A stretch of DNA of 64,000 bases. Origin: Hydractinia symbiolongicarpus (taxonomy: Eukaryota; Cnidaria; Hydrozoa; Anthoathecata; Hydractiniidae). Both the position numbers and the translations under genes were made by a program. Within the stretch, counting starts at the first letter, position 1. Each line of letters starts with the position of its first letter. Of this stretch, positions 27,377 to 41,600 are shown in pieces. The stretch lies in NCBI RefSeq assembly GCF_029227915.1, contig NC_079887.1:27341650-27405649 (forward strand). Reading direction: 5' to 3'. Under the pieces are notes generated by a model. It searched no databases and had not been told where the DNA came from. It worked only from the letters and a program-made list of their open reading frames with translations.

Positions 27377-28200
27377 TTAAATTATTTTTTCACCACTAAA
27401 ACGCATAAGACTTGTAATTTTAAAAAATGTTTTCATTTTTGATGAGACGCTGAATAAAAGAAGTTTTGATCGCCGGCAAACGAAAACCCCCGATTTCCCG
27501 TAAATCCCGGGCTTGGCCCGTATAGTCAAAAGTATACAAAGAAAGTACCCAGGGAGTAAACTCATTTCCCGAACGATTTTTTATATTATTTTTTTACCAC
27601 TAAACGCATGAGACTTGTAGTTTTTAAAAATATTATCATATTTGATGTGACGCTGAATAAAAGAAGTTTAATCGCCGGCAAAGGAAATCCCCCGTTTTCC
27701 CGTAAATCCGGGGCTTGGCCCGCATAGTCAAAAGTATACAAAGAAAGTACCCAGGGAGTAAACTCATTTCCCGAACGATTTTTTAAAATACTTTTTCACC
27801 ACTAAAACGCATGAGACTTGTAGTTTTTAAAAATGTTTTCATTTTTGATGAGACGCTGAATAAAAGAAGTTAAATTGCCGGCAAACGAAAACCTGCGATT
27901 TCCCGTAAATCCTGGACTCGGCCCGTATAGTCAAAAGTATGCAAAGAAAGTACCCAGGGAGTAAACTCATTTCCCAAACGATTTTTTAAATTATTATTTC
28001 ACCACTAAAACGCATGAGACTTGTAGTTTTCAAGAATGTTTTCATTTTTGATGAGACGCTGAATAAAAGCAGCTTAATTGCCGGCAAACGAAAACCTGCG
28101 ATTTCCCGTAAATCCCGGGCTTGGCCCGTATAGTCAAAAGTATACAAAGAAAGTACCCAGGGAGTAAACTCATTTCCCGAACGATTTTTTATATTATTTT
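27377..28200 (+). repeat. Partial third copy of the 12-monomer unit (~4 monomers)
   Basis: The start matches 22,515 and 24,946, and the match continues through 'tatgcaaag' (about 27,939) and the 'caagaatg' monomer (about 28,030). At about 28,230 the expected 'ttatcatatttgatgtgacg' is replaced by 'ttttcatatttgatgggacg' and the correspondence ends. No gene seen. Confidence 0.8.
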
Positions 28201-31200
28201 TTTACCACTAAACGCATGAGACTTGTAGTTTTCAAAAATATTTTCATATTTGATGGGACGCTGAATAAAAGAAGTTTAATCGCCGGCAAACGAAAACCTG
28301 CGATTTCCCGTAAATCCCGGACTCGGCCCGTATAGTCAAAAGTATACAAAGAAAGTACCCAGGGAGTAAACTCATTTCCCGAACGATTTTTTAAATTATT
28401 TTTTCACCACTAAAGCCCATAAGACTTGTAGTTTTCAATAATGTTTTCATTTTTGATGAGACGCTTAATGAAAGAGGTTTAATCGCCGGCAAACGAAATC
28501 CCCCGTTTTCCCGTAAATTCGGGGCTTGGCCCGTATAGTCAAATGTATACAAAGAAAGTACCCAGGGAGTAAACTCATTTCCCGAACGATTTTTTAAATT
28601 TTTTTTTCACCACTAAAACGCATGAGACTTGTAGTTTTCAAAAATGTTTTCATTTTTGATGAGACGCTTAATGAAAGAGGTTTAATCGCCGGAAAACGAA
28701 AACCCGCGATTTCCCGTAAATCCCGGGCTTGGCCCGTATAGTCGAATGTATACAAAGAAAGTACCCTGTGAGTAAACTCATTTCCAGAACGATTTTTTAA
28801 ATTATTTTTTCACCACTAAAACGCATCAGACTTGTAGTTTTTAAAAATGTTTTTATTTTTGATGAGACGCTGAATAAAAGAAGTTTAATCGCCGGCAAAC
28901 GAAAACCCGCGATCTCCCGTAAATCCCGGCTTGGCACGTATAGTCGAATGTATACAAAGAAAGTACCCTGTGAGTAAACTCATTTCCAGAACGATTTTTT
29001 AAATTATTTTTTCACCACTAAAGCCCATGAGATTTGTAGTTTTTAAAAATGTTTTCATTTTTGATGAGACGCTGAATAAAAGCAGTTTAATCGCCGGCAA
29101 ACGAAAACCTGCGATTTCCCTAAATCCCGGACACGGCCCGTATAGTCAAAAGTATACAAAGAAAGTACCCAGGGAGTAAACTCATTTCCAGAACGATTTT
29201 TTAAATTATATTTTCACCACTAAAACGCATGAGACTTGTAGTTTTTAAAAATGTTTTCATTTTTGATGAGACGCTGAATGAAAGAAGTTTAATCGCCGGC
29301 AAACGAAAACCCGCGATTTCCCGTAAATCCCGGCATGGCCCGTATAGTCAAAAGTATACAAAGAAAGTACCCAGGGAGTAAACTCATTTCCCGAACGATT
29401 TTTTAAATTATTTTTTCACCACTAAAACGCATGAGACTTGTAGTTTTCAAAAATGTTTTCATTTTTGATGAGACGCTGAATAAAAGCAGTTTAATCGCCG
29501 GCAAACGAAAACCTGCGATTTCCCTAAATCCCGGACTCGGCCCGTATAGTCAAAAGTATACAAAGAAAGTACCCAGGGAGTAAACTCATTTCCAGAACGA
29601 TTTTTTAAATTATTTTTTCACCACTAAAACGCATAAGACTTGTAGTGTTTAAAAATGTTTTCATTTTTGATGAGACGCTGAATAAAAGAAGTTTAATCGC
29701 CGGCAAACGAAAACCTGCGATTTCCCTAAATCCCGGACTTGGCCCGTATAGTCAAAAGTATACAAAGAAAGTACCCAGGGAGTAAACTCATTTCCAGAAC
29801 GATTTTTTAAATTATATTTTCACCACTAAAACGCATGAGACTTGTAGTTTTCAAAAATGTTTTCATTTTTGATGAGACGCTTAATGAAAGAGGTTTAATC
29901 GCCGGAAAACGAAAACCCGCGATTTCCCGTAAATCCCGGGCTTGGCCCGTATAGTCGAATGTTTACAAAGAAAGTACCCTGTGAGTAAACTCATTTCCAG
30001 AACGATTTTTTAAATTATTTTTTCACCACTAAAACGCATCAGACTTGTAGTGTTTAAAAATGTTTTCATTTTTGATGAGACGCTGAATAAAAGAAGTTTA
30101 ATCGCCGGCAAACGAAAACCTGCGATTTCCCTAAATCCCGGACTTAGCCCGTATAGTCAAAAGTATACAAAGAAAGTACCCAGGGATTTAGCTCATTTCC
30201 AGAACGATTTTTTAAATTATATTTTCACCACTAAAACGCATGAAACTTGTAGTTTTCAAAAATGTTTTCATTTTTGATGAGACGCTGAATAAAAGAAGTT
30301 TAATCGCCGGCAAACGAAATCCCGCGTTTTCCCGTAAATCCGGGGCTTGGCCCGTATAGTCAAATGTATACAAAGAAAGTACCCAGGGAGTAAACTCATT
30401 TCCCGAACGATTTTTTAAATTTTTTTTTCACCACTAAAACGCATGAGACTTGTAGTTTTCAAAAATGTTTTCATTTTTGATGAGACGCTTAATGAAAGAG
30501 GTTTAATCGCCGGAAAACGAAAACCCGCGATTTCCCGTAAATCCCGGGCTTGGCCCGTATAGTCGAATGTATACAAAGAAAGTACCCTGTGAGTAAACTC
30601 ATTTCCAGAACGATTTTTTAAATTATTTTTTCACCACTAAAACGCATCAGACTTGTAGTTTTTAAAAATGTTTTTATTTTTGATGAGACGCTGAATAAAA
30701 GAAGTTTAATCGCCGGCAAACGAAAACCCGCGATTTCCCGTAAATCAAGGCTTGGCACGTATAGTCGAATGTATACAAAGAAAGTACCCTGTGAGTAAAC
30801 TCATTTCCAGAACGATTTTTTAAATTATTTTTTCACCACTAAAGCCCATGAGATTTGTAGTTTTTAAAAATGTTTTCATTTTTGATGAGACGCTGAATAA
30901 AAGCAGTTTAATCGCCGGCAAACGAAAACCTGCGATTTCCCTAAATCCCGGACTTGGCCTGTATAGTCAAAAGTATACAAAGAAAGTACCCAGGGAGTAA
31001 ACTCATTTCCAGAACGATTTTTTAAATTATATTTTCACCACTAAAACGCATGAGACTTGTAGTTTTCAAAAATGTTTTCATTTTTGATGAGACGCTGAAT
31101 AAAAGAAGTTTAATCGCCGGCAAACGAAATCCCGCGTTTTCCCGTAAATCCGGGGCTTGGCCCGTATAGTCAAATGTATACAAAGAAAGTACCCAGGGAG

Positions 31201-33400
31201 TAAACTCATTTCCCGAACGTTTTTTTAAATTTTTTTTTCACCACTAAAACGCATGAGACTTGTAGTTTTCAAAAATGTTTTTATTTTTGATGAGACGCTT
31301 AATGAAAGAGGTTTAATCGCCGGAAAACGAAAACCCGCGATTTCCCGTAAATCCCGGGCTTGGCCCGTATAGTCGAATGTATACAAAGAAAGTACCCTGT
31401 GAGTAAACTCATTTCCAGAACGATTTTTTAAATTATTTTTTCACCACTAAAACGCATCAGACTTGTAGTGTTTAAAAATGTTTTCATTTTTGATGAGACG
31501 CTGAATAAAAGAAGTTTAATCGCCGGCAAACGAAAACCTGCGATTTCCCTAAATCCCGGACTTGGCCCGTATAGTCAAAAGTATACAAAGAAAGTACCCA
31601 GGGAGTAAACTCATTTCCAGAAGGATTTTTTAAATTATATTTTCACCACTAAAACGCATGAGACTTGTAGTTTTCAAAAATGTTTTCATTTTTGATGAGA
31701 CGCTGAATAAAAGAAGTTTAATCGCCGGCAAACGAAATCCCGCGTTTTCCCGTAAATCCGGGGCTTGGCCCGTATAGTCAAATGTATACAAAGAAAGTAC
31801 CCAGGGAGTAAACTCATTTCCCGAACGATTTTTTAAATTACTTTTTCACCACTAAAACGCATGAGACTTGTAGTTTTCAAAAATGTTTTCATTTTTGATG
31901 AGACGCTTAATGAAAGAGGTTTAATCGCGGGAAAACGAAAACCCGCGATTTCCCGTAAATCCCGGGCTTGGCACGTATAGTCGAATGTATACAAAGAAAG
32001 TACCCTGTGAGTAAACTCATTTCCAGAACGATTTTTTAAATTATTTTTTCACCACTAAAGCCCATGAGACTTGTAGTTTTTAAAAATATTTTCATTTTTG
32101 ATGAGACGCTGAATAAAAGCAGTTTAATCGCCGGCAAACGAAAACCTGCGATTTCCCTAAATCCCGGACACGGCCCGTATAGTCAAAAGTATACAAAGAA
32201 AGTACCCAGGGAGTAAACTCATTTCCCGAACGATTTTTTAAATTACTTTTTCACCACTAAAACGCATGAGACTTGTAGTTTTCAAAAATGTTTTCATTTT
32301 TGATGAGACGCTTAATGAAAGAGGTTTAATCGCAGGAAAACGAAAACCCGCGATTTCCCGTAAATCCCGGGCTTGGCACGTATAGTCGAATGTATACAAA
32401 GAAAGTACCCTGTGAGTAAACTCATTTCCAGAACGATTTTTTAAATTATTTTTTCACCACTAAAGCCCATGAGACTTGTAGTTTTTAAAAATATTTTCAT
32501 TTTTGATGAGACGCTGAATAAAAGCAGTTTAATCGCCGGCAAACGAAAACCTGCGATTTCCCTAAATCCCGGACACGGCCCGTATAGTCAAAAGTATACA
32601 AAGAAAGTACCCAGGGAGTAAACTCATTTCCAGAACGATTTTTTAAATTATATTTTCACCACTAAAACGCATGAGACTTGTAGTTTTTAAAAATGTTTTC
32701 ATTTTTGATGAGACGCTTAATAAAAGAAGTTTAATCGCCGGCAAATGAAAACCCGCGATTTCCCGTAAATCCCGGCATGGCCCGTATAGTCAAAAGTATA
32801 CAAAGAAAGTACCCAGGGAGTAAACTCATTTCCCGAACGATTTTTTAAATTATTTTTTCACCACTAAAACGCATGAGACTTGTAGTTTTCAAAAATGTTT
32901 TCATTTTTGATGAGACGCTGAATAAAAGCAGTTTAATCGCCGGCAAACGAAAACCTGCGATTTCCCGTAAATAATGGCATGGCCCGTATAGTCAAAAGTA
33001 TACAAAGAAAGTACCCAGGGAGTAAACTCATTTCCCGAACGATTTTTTAAATTATTTTTTCACCACTAAAACGCATGAGACTTGTAGTTTTCAAAAATGT
33101 TTTCATTTTTGATGAGACGCTGAATAAAAGCAGTTTAATCGCCGGCAAACGAAAACCTGCGATTTCCCTAAATCCCGGACTCGGCCCGTATAGTCAAAAG
33201 TATACAAAGAAAGTACCCAGGGAGTAAACTCATTTCCAGAACGATTTTTTAAATTATTTTTTCACCACTAAAACGCATAAGACTTGTAGTTTTTAAAAAT
33301 GTTTTCATTTTTGATGAGACGCTGAATAAAAGCAGTTTAATCGCCGGCAAACGAAAACCTGCGATTTCCCGTAAATCCCAGCATGGCCCGTATAGTCAAA
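28201..33400 (+). repeat. Satellite block: mixed variants, with a 2-monomer tandem duplication
   Basis: About 26 monomers. A two-monomer block at about 31,818-32,222 is repeated at 32,223-32,628. Both have 'aaattactttttc', a variant 'atcgc(g/a)ggaaaac', 'ttggcacg', then 'cccatgag' with 'aaatattttcatt' and 'cggacacggccc'. The 'aaatcaaggcttggcacg' variant, common after 44 kb, appears once here near 30,744. One monomer near 32,970 reads 'taaataatggcatgg'. No gene seen. Confidence 0.75.
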
Positions 33401-33963
33401 AGTATACAAAGAAAGTACCCAGGGAGTAAACTCATTTCCCGAACGATTTTTTAAATTATTTTTTCACCACTAAAACGCATGAGACTTGTAGTTTTCAAAA
33501 ATGTTTTCATTTTTGATGAGACGCTGAATAAAAGCAGTTTAATCGCCGGCAAACGAAAACCTGCGATTTCCCTAAATCCCGGACTCGGCCCGTATAGTCA
33601 AAAGTATACAAAGAAAGTACCCAGGGAGTAAACTCATTTCCAGAACGATTTTTTAAATTATTTTTTCACCACTAAAACGCATAAGACTTGTAGTTTTTAA
33701 AAATGTTTTCATTTTTGATGAGACGCTGAATAAAAGAAGTTTAATCGCCGGCAAACGAAAACCTGCGATTTCCCTAAATCCTGGACTTGGCCCGTATAGT
33801 CAAAAGTATACAAAGAAAGTACCCAGGGAGTAAACTCATTTCCAGAACGATTTTTTAAATTATATTTTCACCACTAAAACGCATGAGACTTGTAGTTTTT
33901 AAAAATGTTTTCATTTTTGATGAGACGCTGAATAAAAGAAGTTTAATCGCCGGCAAACGAAAA

Positions 33964-33995
33964 CCCGCGATTTCCCGTAAATCCCGGCTTGGCCC
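33964..33995 (-). other. G-quadruplex/i-motif-like tract of the satellite monomer (example)
   Basis: The + strand has CCC at 33,964, 33,974, 33,983 and 33,993, separated by 7, 6 and 7 bases, so the - strand fits the G3-N(1-7) four-tract rule. Starts are 10, 9 and 10 bp apart. Many other monomers are equivalent (for example 39,193-39,224), while the 'cccgggcttggccc' type has an 8-base last loop and the 'ctgcgatttcccta' type lacks tracts. Folding is not shown by sequence alone, and the loops are long. Confidence 0.5.
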
Positions 33996-36002
33996 GTATA
34001 GTCAAAAGTATACAAAGAAAGTACCCAGGGAGTAAACTCATTTCCCGAACGATTTTTTAAATTATTTTTTCACCACTAAAACGCATGAGACTTGTAGTTT
34101 TCAAAAATGTTTTCATTTTTGATGAGACGCTGAATAAAAGCAGTTTAATCGCCGGCAAACGAAAACCTGCGATTTCCCTAAATCCCGGACTCGGCCCGTA
34201 TAGTCAAAAGTATACAAAGAAAGTACCCAGGGAGTAAACTCATTTCCCAAACGATTTTTTAAATTATTATTTCACCACTAAAACGCACGAGACTTGTAGT
34301 TTTCAAGAATGTTTTCATTTTTGATGAGACGCTGAATAAAAGCAGCTTAATTGCCGGCAAACGAAAACCCGCGATTTCCCGTAAATCCCGGGCTTGGCCC
34401 GTATAGTCAAAAGTATACAAAGAAATTACCCAGGGAGTAAACTCATTTCCCGAACGATTTTTTATATTATTTTTTTACCACTAAACGCATGAGACTTGTA
34501 GTTTTCAAAAATATTTTCATATTTGATGGGACGCTGAATAAAAGAAGTTTAATCGCCGGCAAACGAAAATCCGCGATTTCCCGTAAATCCCGGACTCGGC
34601 CCGTATAGTCAAAAGTATACAAAGAAAGTACCCAGGGAGTAAACTCATTTCCCGAACGATTTTTTAAATTATTTTTTCACCACTAAAACGCATGAGACTT
34701 GTAGTTTTCAAAAATGTTTTCATTTTTGATGAGATGCTGAATAAAAGCAGTTTAATCGCCGGCAAACGAAAACCCGCGATTTCCCGTAAATTCCGGCGTG
34801 GCCCGTATAGTCAAAAGTATACAAAGAAAGTACCCAGGGAGTAAACTCATTTCCCAAACGATTTTTTAAATTATTATTTCACCACTAAAACGCACGAGAC
34901 TTGTAGTTTTCAAGAATGTTTTCATTTTTGATGAGACGCTGAATAAAAGCAGCTTAATTGCCGGCAAACGAAAACCCGCGATTTCCCGTAAATCCCGGGC
35001 TTGGCCCGTATAGTCAAAAGTATACAAAGAAAGTACCCAGGGAGTAAACTCATTTCCCGAACGATTTTTTATATTATTTTTTTACCACTAAACGCATGAG
35101 ACTTGTAGTTTTCAAAAATATTTTCATATTTGATGGGACGCTGAATAAAAGAAGTTTAATCGCCGGCAAACGAAAATCCGCGATTTCCCGTAAATCCCGG
35201 ACTCGGCCCGTATAGTCAAAAGTATACAAAGAAAGTACCCAGGGAGTAAACTCATTTCCCGAACGATTTTTTAAATTATTTTTTCACCACTAAAGCCCAT
35301 GAGACTTGTAGTTTTCAATAATGTTTTCATTTTTGATGAGACGCTTAATGAAAGAGGTTTAATCGCCGGCAAACGAAATCCCCCGTTTTCCCGTAAATCC
35401 GGGGCTTGGCCCGTATAGTCAAATGTATACAAAGAAAGTACCCAGGGAGTAAACTCATTTCCCGAACGATTTTTTAAATTTTTTTTTCACCACTAAAACG
35501 CATGAGACTTGTAGTTTTCAAAAATGTTTTCATTTTTGATGAGACGCTTAATGAAAGAGGTTTAATCGCCGGAAAACGAAAACCCGCGATTTCCCGTAAA
35601 TCCCGGGCTTGGCCCGTATAGTCAAATGTATACAAAGAAAGTACCCTGTGAGTAAACTCATTTCCAGAACGATTTTTTAAATTATTTTTTCACCACTAAA
35701 ACGCATCAGACTTGTAGTTTTTAAAAATGTTTTTATTTTTGATGAGACGCTGAATAAAAGAAGTTTAATCGCCGGCAAACGAAAACCTGCGATTTCCCTA
35801 AATCCTGGACTTGGCCCGTATAGTCAAAAGTATACAAAGAAAGTACCCAGGGAGTAAACTCATTTCCAGAACGATTTTTTAAATTATATTTTCACCACTA
35901 AAACGCATGAGACTTGTAGTTTTTAAAAATGTTTTCATTTTTGATGAGACGCTGAATAAAAGAAGTTTAATCGCCGGCAAACGAAAACCCGCGATTTCCC
36001 GT

Positions 36003-36004
36003 AC
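36003..36004. other. 33-bp deletion scar inside one satellite monomer
   Basis: The segment that normally reads 'cccgta', then 'aatcccggcttggcc' and 'cgtatagtcaaaag', then 'tatacaaag' is reduced here to 'cccgtacaaag'. About 33 bp were lost between two 'ta' dinucleotides, removing most of the C-tract region. I found no other monomer with this scar. Confidence 0.88.
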
Positions 36005-38620
36005 AAAGAAAGTACCCAGGGAGTAAACTCATTTCCCAAACGATTTTTTAAATTATTATTTCACCACTAAAACGCACGAGACTTGTAGTTTTCAAGAATG
36101 TTTTCATTTTTGATGAGACGCTGAATAAAAGCAGCTTAATTGCCGGCAAACGAAAACCCGCGATTTCCCGTAAATCCCGGGCTTGGCCCGTATAGTCAAA
36201 AGTATACAAAGAAAGTACCCAGGGAGTAAACTCATTTCCCGAACGATTTTTTATATTATTTTTTTACCACTAAACGCATGAGACTTGTAGTTTTCAAAAA
36301 TATTTTCATATTTGATGGGACGCTGAATAAAAGAAGTTTAATCGCCGGCAAACGAAAATCCGCGATTTCCCGTAAATCCCGGACTCGGCCCGTATAGTCA
36401 AAAGTATACAAAGAAAGTACCCAGGGAGTAAACTCATTTCCCGAACGATTTTTTAAATTATTTTTTCACCACTAAAGCCCATGAGACTTGTAGTTTTCAA
36501 TAATGTTTTCATTTTTGATGAGACGCTTAATGAAAGAGGTTTAATCGCCGGCAAACGAAATCCCCCGTTTTCCCGTAAATCCGGGGCTTGGCCCGTATAG
36601 TCAAATGTATACAAAGAAAGTACCCAGGGAGTAAACTCATTTCCCGAACGATTTTTTAAATTTTTTTTTCACCACTAAAACGCATGAGACTTGTAGTTTT
36701 CAAAAATGTTTTCATTTTTGATGAGACGCTTAATGAAAGAGGTTTAATCGCCGGAAAACGAAAACCCGCGATTTCCCGTAAATCCCGGGCTTGGCCCGTA
36801 TAGTCAAATGTATACAAAGAAAGTACCCTGTGAGTAAACTCATTTCCAGAACGATTTTTTAAATTATTTTTTCACCACTAAAACGCATAAGACTTGTAGT
36901 TTTTAAAAATGTTTTCATTTTTGATGAGACGCTGAATAAAAGAAGTTTAATCGCCGGCAAACGAAAACCCGCGATTTCCCGTAAATCCCGGCTTGGCACG
37001 TATAGTCGAATGTATACAAAGAAAGTACCCTGTGAGTAAACTCATTTCCAGAACGATTTTTTAAATTATTTTTTCACCACTAAAGCCCATGAGACTTGTA
37101 GTTTTTAAAAATGTTTTCATTTTTGATGAGACGCTGAATAAAAGCAGTTTAATCGCCGGCAAACGAAAACCTGCGATTTCCCTAAATCCCGGACACGGCC
37201 CGTATAGTCAATAGTATACAAAGAAAGTACCCAGGGAGTAAACTCATTTCCAGAACGATTTTTTAAATTATATTTTCACCACTAAAACGCATGAGACTTG
37301 TAGTTTTTAAAAATGTTTTCATTTTTGATGAGACGCTGAATAAAAGAAGTTTAATCGCCGGCAAACGAAAACCCGCGATTTCCCGTAAATCCCGGCATGG
37401 CCCGTATAGTCAAAAGTATACAAAGAAAGTACCCAGGGAGTAAACTCATTTCCCGAACGATTTTTTAAATTATTTTTTCACCACTAAAACGCATGAGACT
37501 TGTAGTTTTCAAAAATGTTTTCATTTTTGATGAGACGCTGAATAAAAGCAGTTTAATCGCCGGCAAACGAAAACCTGCGATTTCCCAAAATCCCGGACTT
37601 GGCCCGTATAGTCAAAAGTATACAAAGAAAGTACCCAGGGAGTAAACTCATTTCCAGAACGATTTTTTAAATTATATTTTCACCACTAAAACGCATGAGA
37701 CTTGTAGTTTTCAAAAATGTTTTCATTTTTGATGAGACGCTGAATAAAAGAAGTTTAATCGCCGGCAAACGAAATCCCGCGTTTTCCCATAAATCCGGGG
37801 CTTGGCCCGTATAGTCAAATGTATACAAAGAAAGTACCCAGGGAGTAAACTCATTTCCCGAACGATTTTTTAAATTTTTTTTTCACCACTATAACGCATG
37901 AGACTTGTAGTTTTCAAAAATGTTTTCATTTTTGATGAGACGCTTAATGAAAGAGGTTTAATCGCCGGAAAACGAAAACCCGCGATTTCCCGTAAATCCC
38001 GGGCTTGGCCCGTATAGTCGAATGTATACAAAGAAAGTACCCTGTGAGTAAACTCATTTCCAGAACGATTTTTTAAATTATTTTTTCACCACTAAAACGC
38101 ATCAGACTTGTAGTGTTTAAAAATGTTTTTATTTTTGATGAGACGCTGAATAAAAAAAGTTTAATGGCCGGCAAACGAAAACCTGCGATTTCCCTAAATC
38201 CCGGACTTGGCCCGTATAGGCAAAAGTATACAAAGAAAGTACCCAGGGAGTAAACTCATTTCCAGAACGATTTTTTAAATTATATTTTCACCACTAAAAC
38301 GCATGAGACTTGTAGTTTTCAAAAATGTTTTCATTTTTGATGAGACGCTGAATAAAAGAAGTTTAATCGCCGGCAAACGAAATCCCGCGTTTTCCCGTAA
38401 ATCCGGGGCTTGGCCCGTATAGTCAAATGTATACAAAGAAAGTACCCAGGGAGTAAACTCATTTCCCGAACGATTTTTTAAATCTTTTTTTCACCACTAA
38501 AACGCATGAGACTTGTAGTTTTCAAAAATGTTTTCATTTTTGATGAGACGCTTAATGAAAGAGGTTTAATCGCCGGAAAACGAAAACCCGCGATTTCCCG
38601 TAAATCCCAGCATGGCCCGT

Positions 38621-41600
38621 ATAGTCAAAAGTATACAAAGAAAGTACCCAGGGAGTAAACTCATTTCCCGAACGATTTTTTAAATTATTTTTTCACCACT
38701 AAAACGCATGAGACTTGTAGTTTTCAAAAATGTTTTCATTTTTGATGAGACGCTGAATAAAAGCAGTTTAATCGCCGGCAAACGAAAACCTGCGATTTCC
38801 CTAAATCCCGGACTCGGCCCGTATAGTCAAAAGTATACAAAGAAAGTACCCAGGGAGTAAACTCATTTCCAGAACGATTTTTTAAATTATTTTTTCACCA
38901 CTAAAACGCATAAGACTTGTAGTTTTTAAAAATGTTTTCATTTTTGATGAGACGCTGAATAAAAGAAGTTTAATCGCCGGCAAACGAAAACCTGCGATTT
39001 CCCTAAATCCTGGACTTGGCCCGTATAGTCAAAAGTATACAAAGAAAGTACCCAGGGAGTAAACTCATTTCCAGAACGATTTTTTAAATTATATTTTCAC
39101 CACTAAAACGCATGAGACTTGTAGTTTTTAAAAATGTTTTCATTTTTGATGAGACGCTGAATAAAAGAAGTTTAATCGCCGGCAAACGAAAACCCGCGAT
39201 TTCCCGTAAATCCCGGCTTGGCCCGTATAGTCAAAAGTATACAAAGAAAGTACCCAGGGAGTAAACTCATTTCCCGAACGATTTTTTAAATTATTTTTTC
39301 ACCACTAAAACGCATGAGACTTGTAGTTTTCAAAAATGTTTTCATTTTTGATGAGACGCTGAATAAAAGCAGTTTAATCGCCGGCAAACGAAAACCTGCG
39401 ATTTCCCTAAATCCCGGACTCGGCCCGTATAGTCAAAAGTATACAAAGAAAGTACCCAGGGAGTAAACTCATTTCCCAAACGATTTTTTAAATTATTATT
39501 TCACCACTAAAACGCACGAGACTTGTAGTTTTCAAGAATGTTTTCATTTTTGATGAGACGCTGAATAAAAGCAGCTTAATTGCCGGCAAACGAAAACCCG
39601 CGATTTCCCGTAAATCCCGGGCTTGGCCCGTATAGTCAAAAGTATACAAAGAAAGTACCCAGGGAGTAAACTCATTTCCCGAACGATTTTTTATATTATT
39701 TTTTTACCACTAAACGCATGAGACTTGTAGTTTTCAAAAATATTTTCATATTTGATGGGACGCTGAATAAAAGAAGTTTAATCGCCGGCAAACGAAAATC
39801 CGCGATTTCCCGTAAATCCCGGACTCGGCCCGTATAGTCAAAAGTATACAAAGAAAGTACCCAGGGAGTAAACTCATTTCCCGAACGATTTTTTAAATTA
39901 TTTTTTCACCACTAAAACGCATGAGACTTGTAGTTTTCAAAAATGTTTTCATTTTTGATGAGATGCTGAATAAAAGCAGTTTAATCGCCGGCAAACGAAA
40001 ACCCGCGATTTCCCGTAAATCCCGGCTTGGCCCGTATAGTCAAAAGTATACAAAGAAAGTACCCAGGGAGTAAACTCATTTCCCAAACGATTTTTTAAAT
40101 TATTATTTCACCACTAAAACGCACGAGACTTGTAGTTTTCAAGAATGTTTTCATTTTTGATGAGACGCTGAATAAAAGCAGCTTAATTGCCGGCAAACGA
40201 AAACCCGCGATTTCCCGTAAATCCCGGGCTTGGCCCGTATAGTCAAAAGTATACAAAGAAAGTACCCAGGGAGTAAACTCATTTCCCGAACGATTTTTTA
40301 TATTATTTTTTTACCACTAAACGCATGAGACTTGTAGTTTTTAAAAATATTTTCATATTTGATGGGACGCTGAATAAAAGAAGTTTAATCGCCGGCAAAC
40401 GAAAACCCGCGATTTCCCGTAAATCCCGGCTTGGCCCGTATAGTCAAAAGTATACAAAGAAAGTACCCAGGGAGTAAACTCATTTCCCGAACGATTTTTT
40501 AAATTATTTTTTCACCACTAAAACGCATGAGACTTGTAGTTTTCAAAAATGTTTTCATTTTTGATGAGACGCTGAATAAAAGCAGTTTAATCGCCGGCAA
40601 ACGAAAACCTGCGATTTCCCTAAATCCCGGACTCGGCCCGTATAGTCAAAAGTATACAAAGAAAGTACCCAGGGAGTAAACTCATTTCCCAAACGATTTT
40701 TTAAATTATTATTTCACCACTAAAACGCACGAGACTTGTAGTTTTCAAGAATGTTTTCATTTTTGATGAGACGCTGAATAAAAGCAGCTTAATTGACGGC
40801 AAACGAAAACCCGCGATTTCCCGTAAATCCCGGGCTTGGCCCGTATAGTCAAAAGTATACAAAGAAAGTACCCAGGGAGTAAACTCATTTCCCGAACGAT
40901 TTTTTATATTATTTTTTTACCACTAAACGCATGAGACTTGTAGTTTTCAAAAATATTTTCATATTTGATGGGACGCTGAATAAAAGAAGTTTAATCGCCG
41001 GCAAACGAAAATCCGCGATTTCCCGTAAATCCCGGACTCGGCCCGTATAGTCAAAAGTATACAAAGAAAGTACCCAGGGAGTAAACTCATTTCCCGAACG
41101 ATTTTTTAAATTATTTTTTCACCACTAAAACGCATGAGACTTGTAGTTTTCAAAAATGTTTTCATTTTTGATGAGATGCTGAATAAAAGCAGTTTAATCG
41201 CCGGCAAACGAAAACCCGCGATTTCCCGTAAATCCCGGCTTGGCCCGTATAGTCAAAAGTATACAAAGAAAGTACCCAGGGAGTAAACTCATTTCCCAAA
41301 CGATTTTTTAAATTATTATTTCACCACTAAAACGCACGAGACTTGTAGTTTTCAAGAATGTTTTCATTTTTGATGAGACGCTGAATAAAAGCAGCTTAAT
41401 TGCCGGCAAACGAAAACCCGCGATTTCCCGTAAATCCCGGGCTTGGCCCGTATAGTCAAAAGTATACAAAGAAAGTACCCAGGGAGTAAACTCATTTCCC
41501 GAACGATTTTTTATATTATTTTTTTACCACTAAACGCATGAGACTTGTAGTTTTCAAAAATATTTTCATATTTGATGGGACGCTGAATAAAAGAAGTTTA

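Larger units (their letters stand above)
33401..38620 (+). repeat. Satellite ~5.26 kb (26-monomer) duplication, copy 1 (rearranged)
   Basis: Two parts correspond to sequence about 5.23-5.26 kb downstream. About 33.4-34.9 kb matches 38.6-40.1 kb ('cgcacgag' at 34,285 and 39,514; 34,892 and 40,121). About 36.0-38.6 kb matches 41.3-43.9 kb ('cgcacgag' at 36,074 and 41,334; 'gtcaatagtatac' at 37,207 and 42,467; 'tttcccaaaatccc' near 37,581 and 42,841). Between them (about 34.9-36.0 kb) the monomer order differs. A 33-bp deletion lies at 36,003. No gene seen. Confidence 0.78.
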
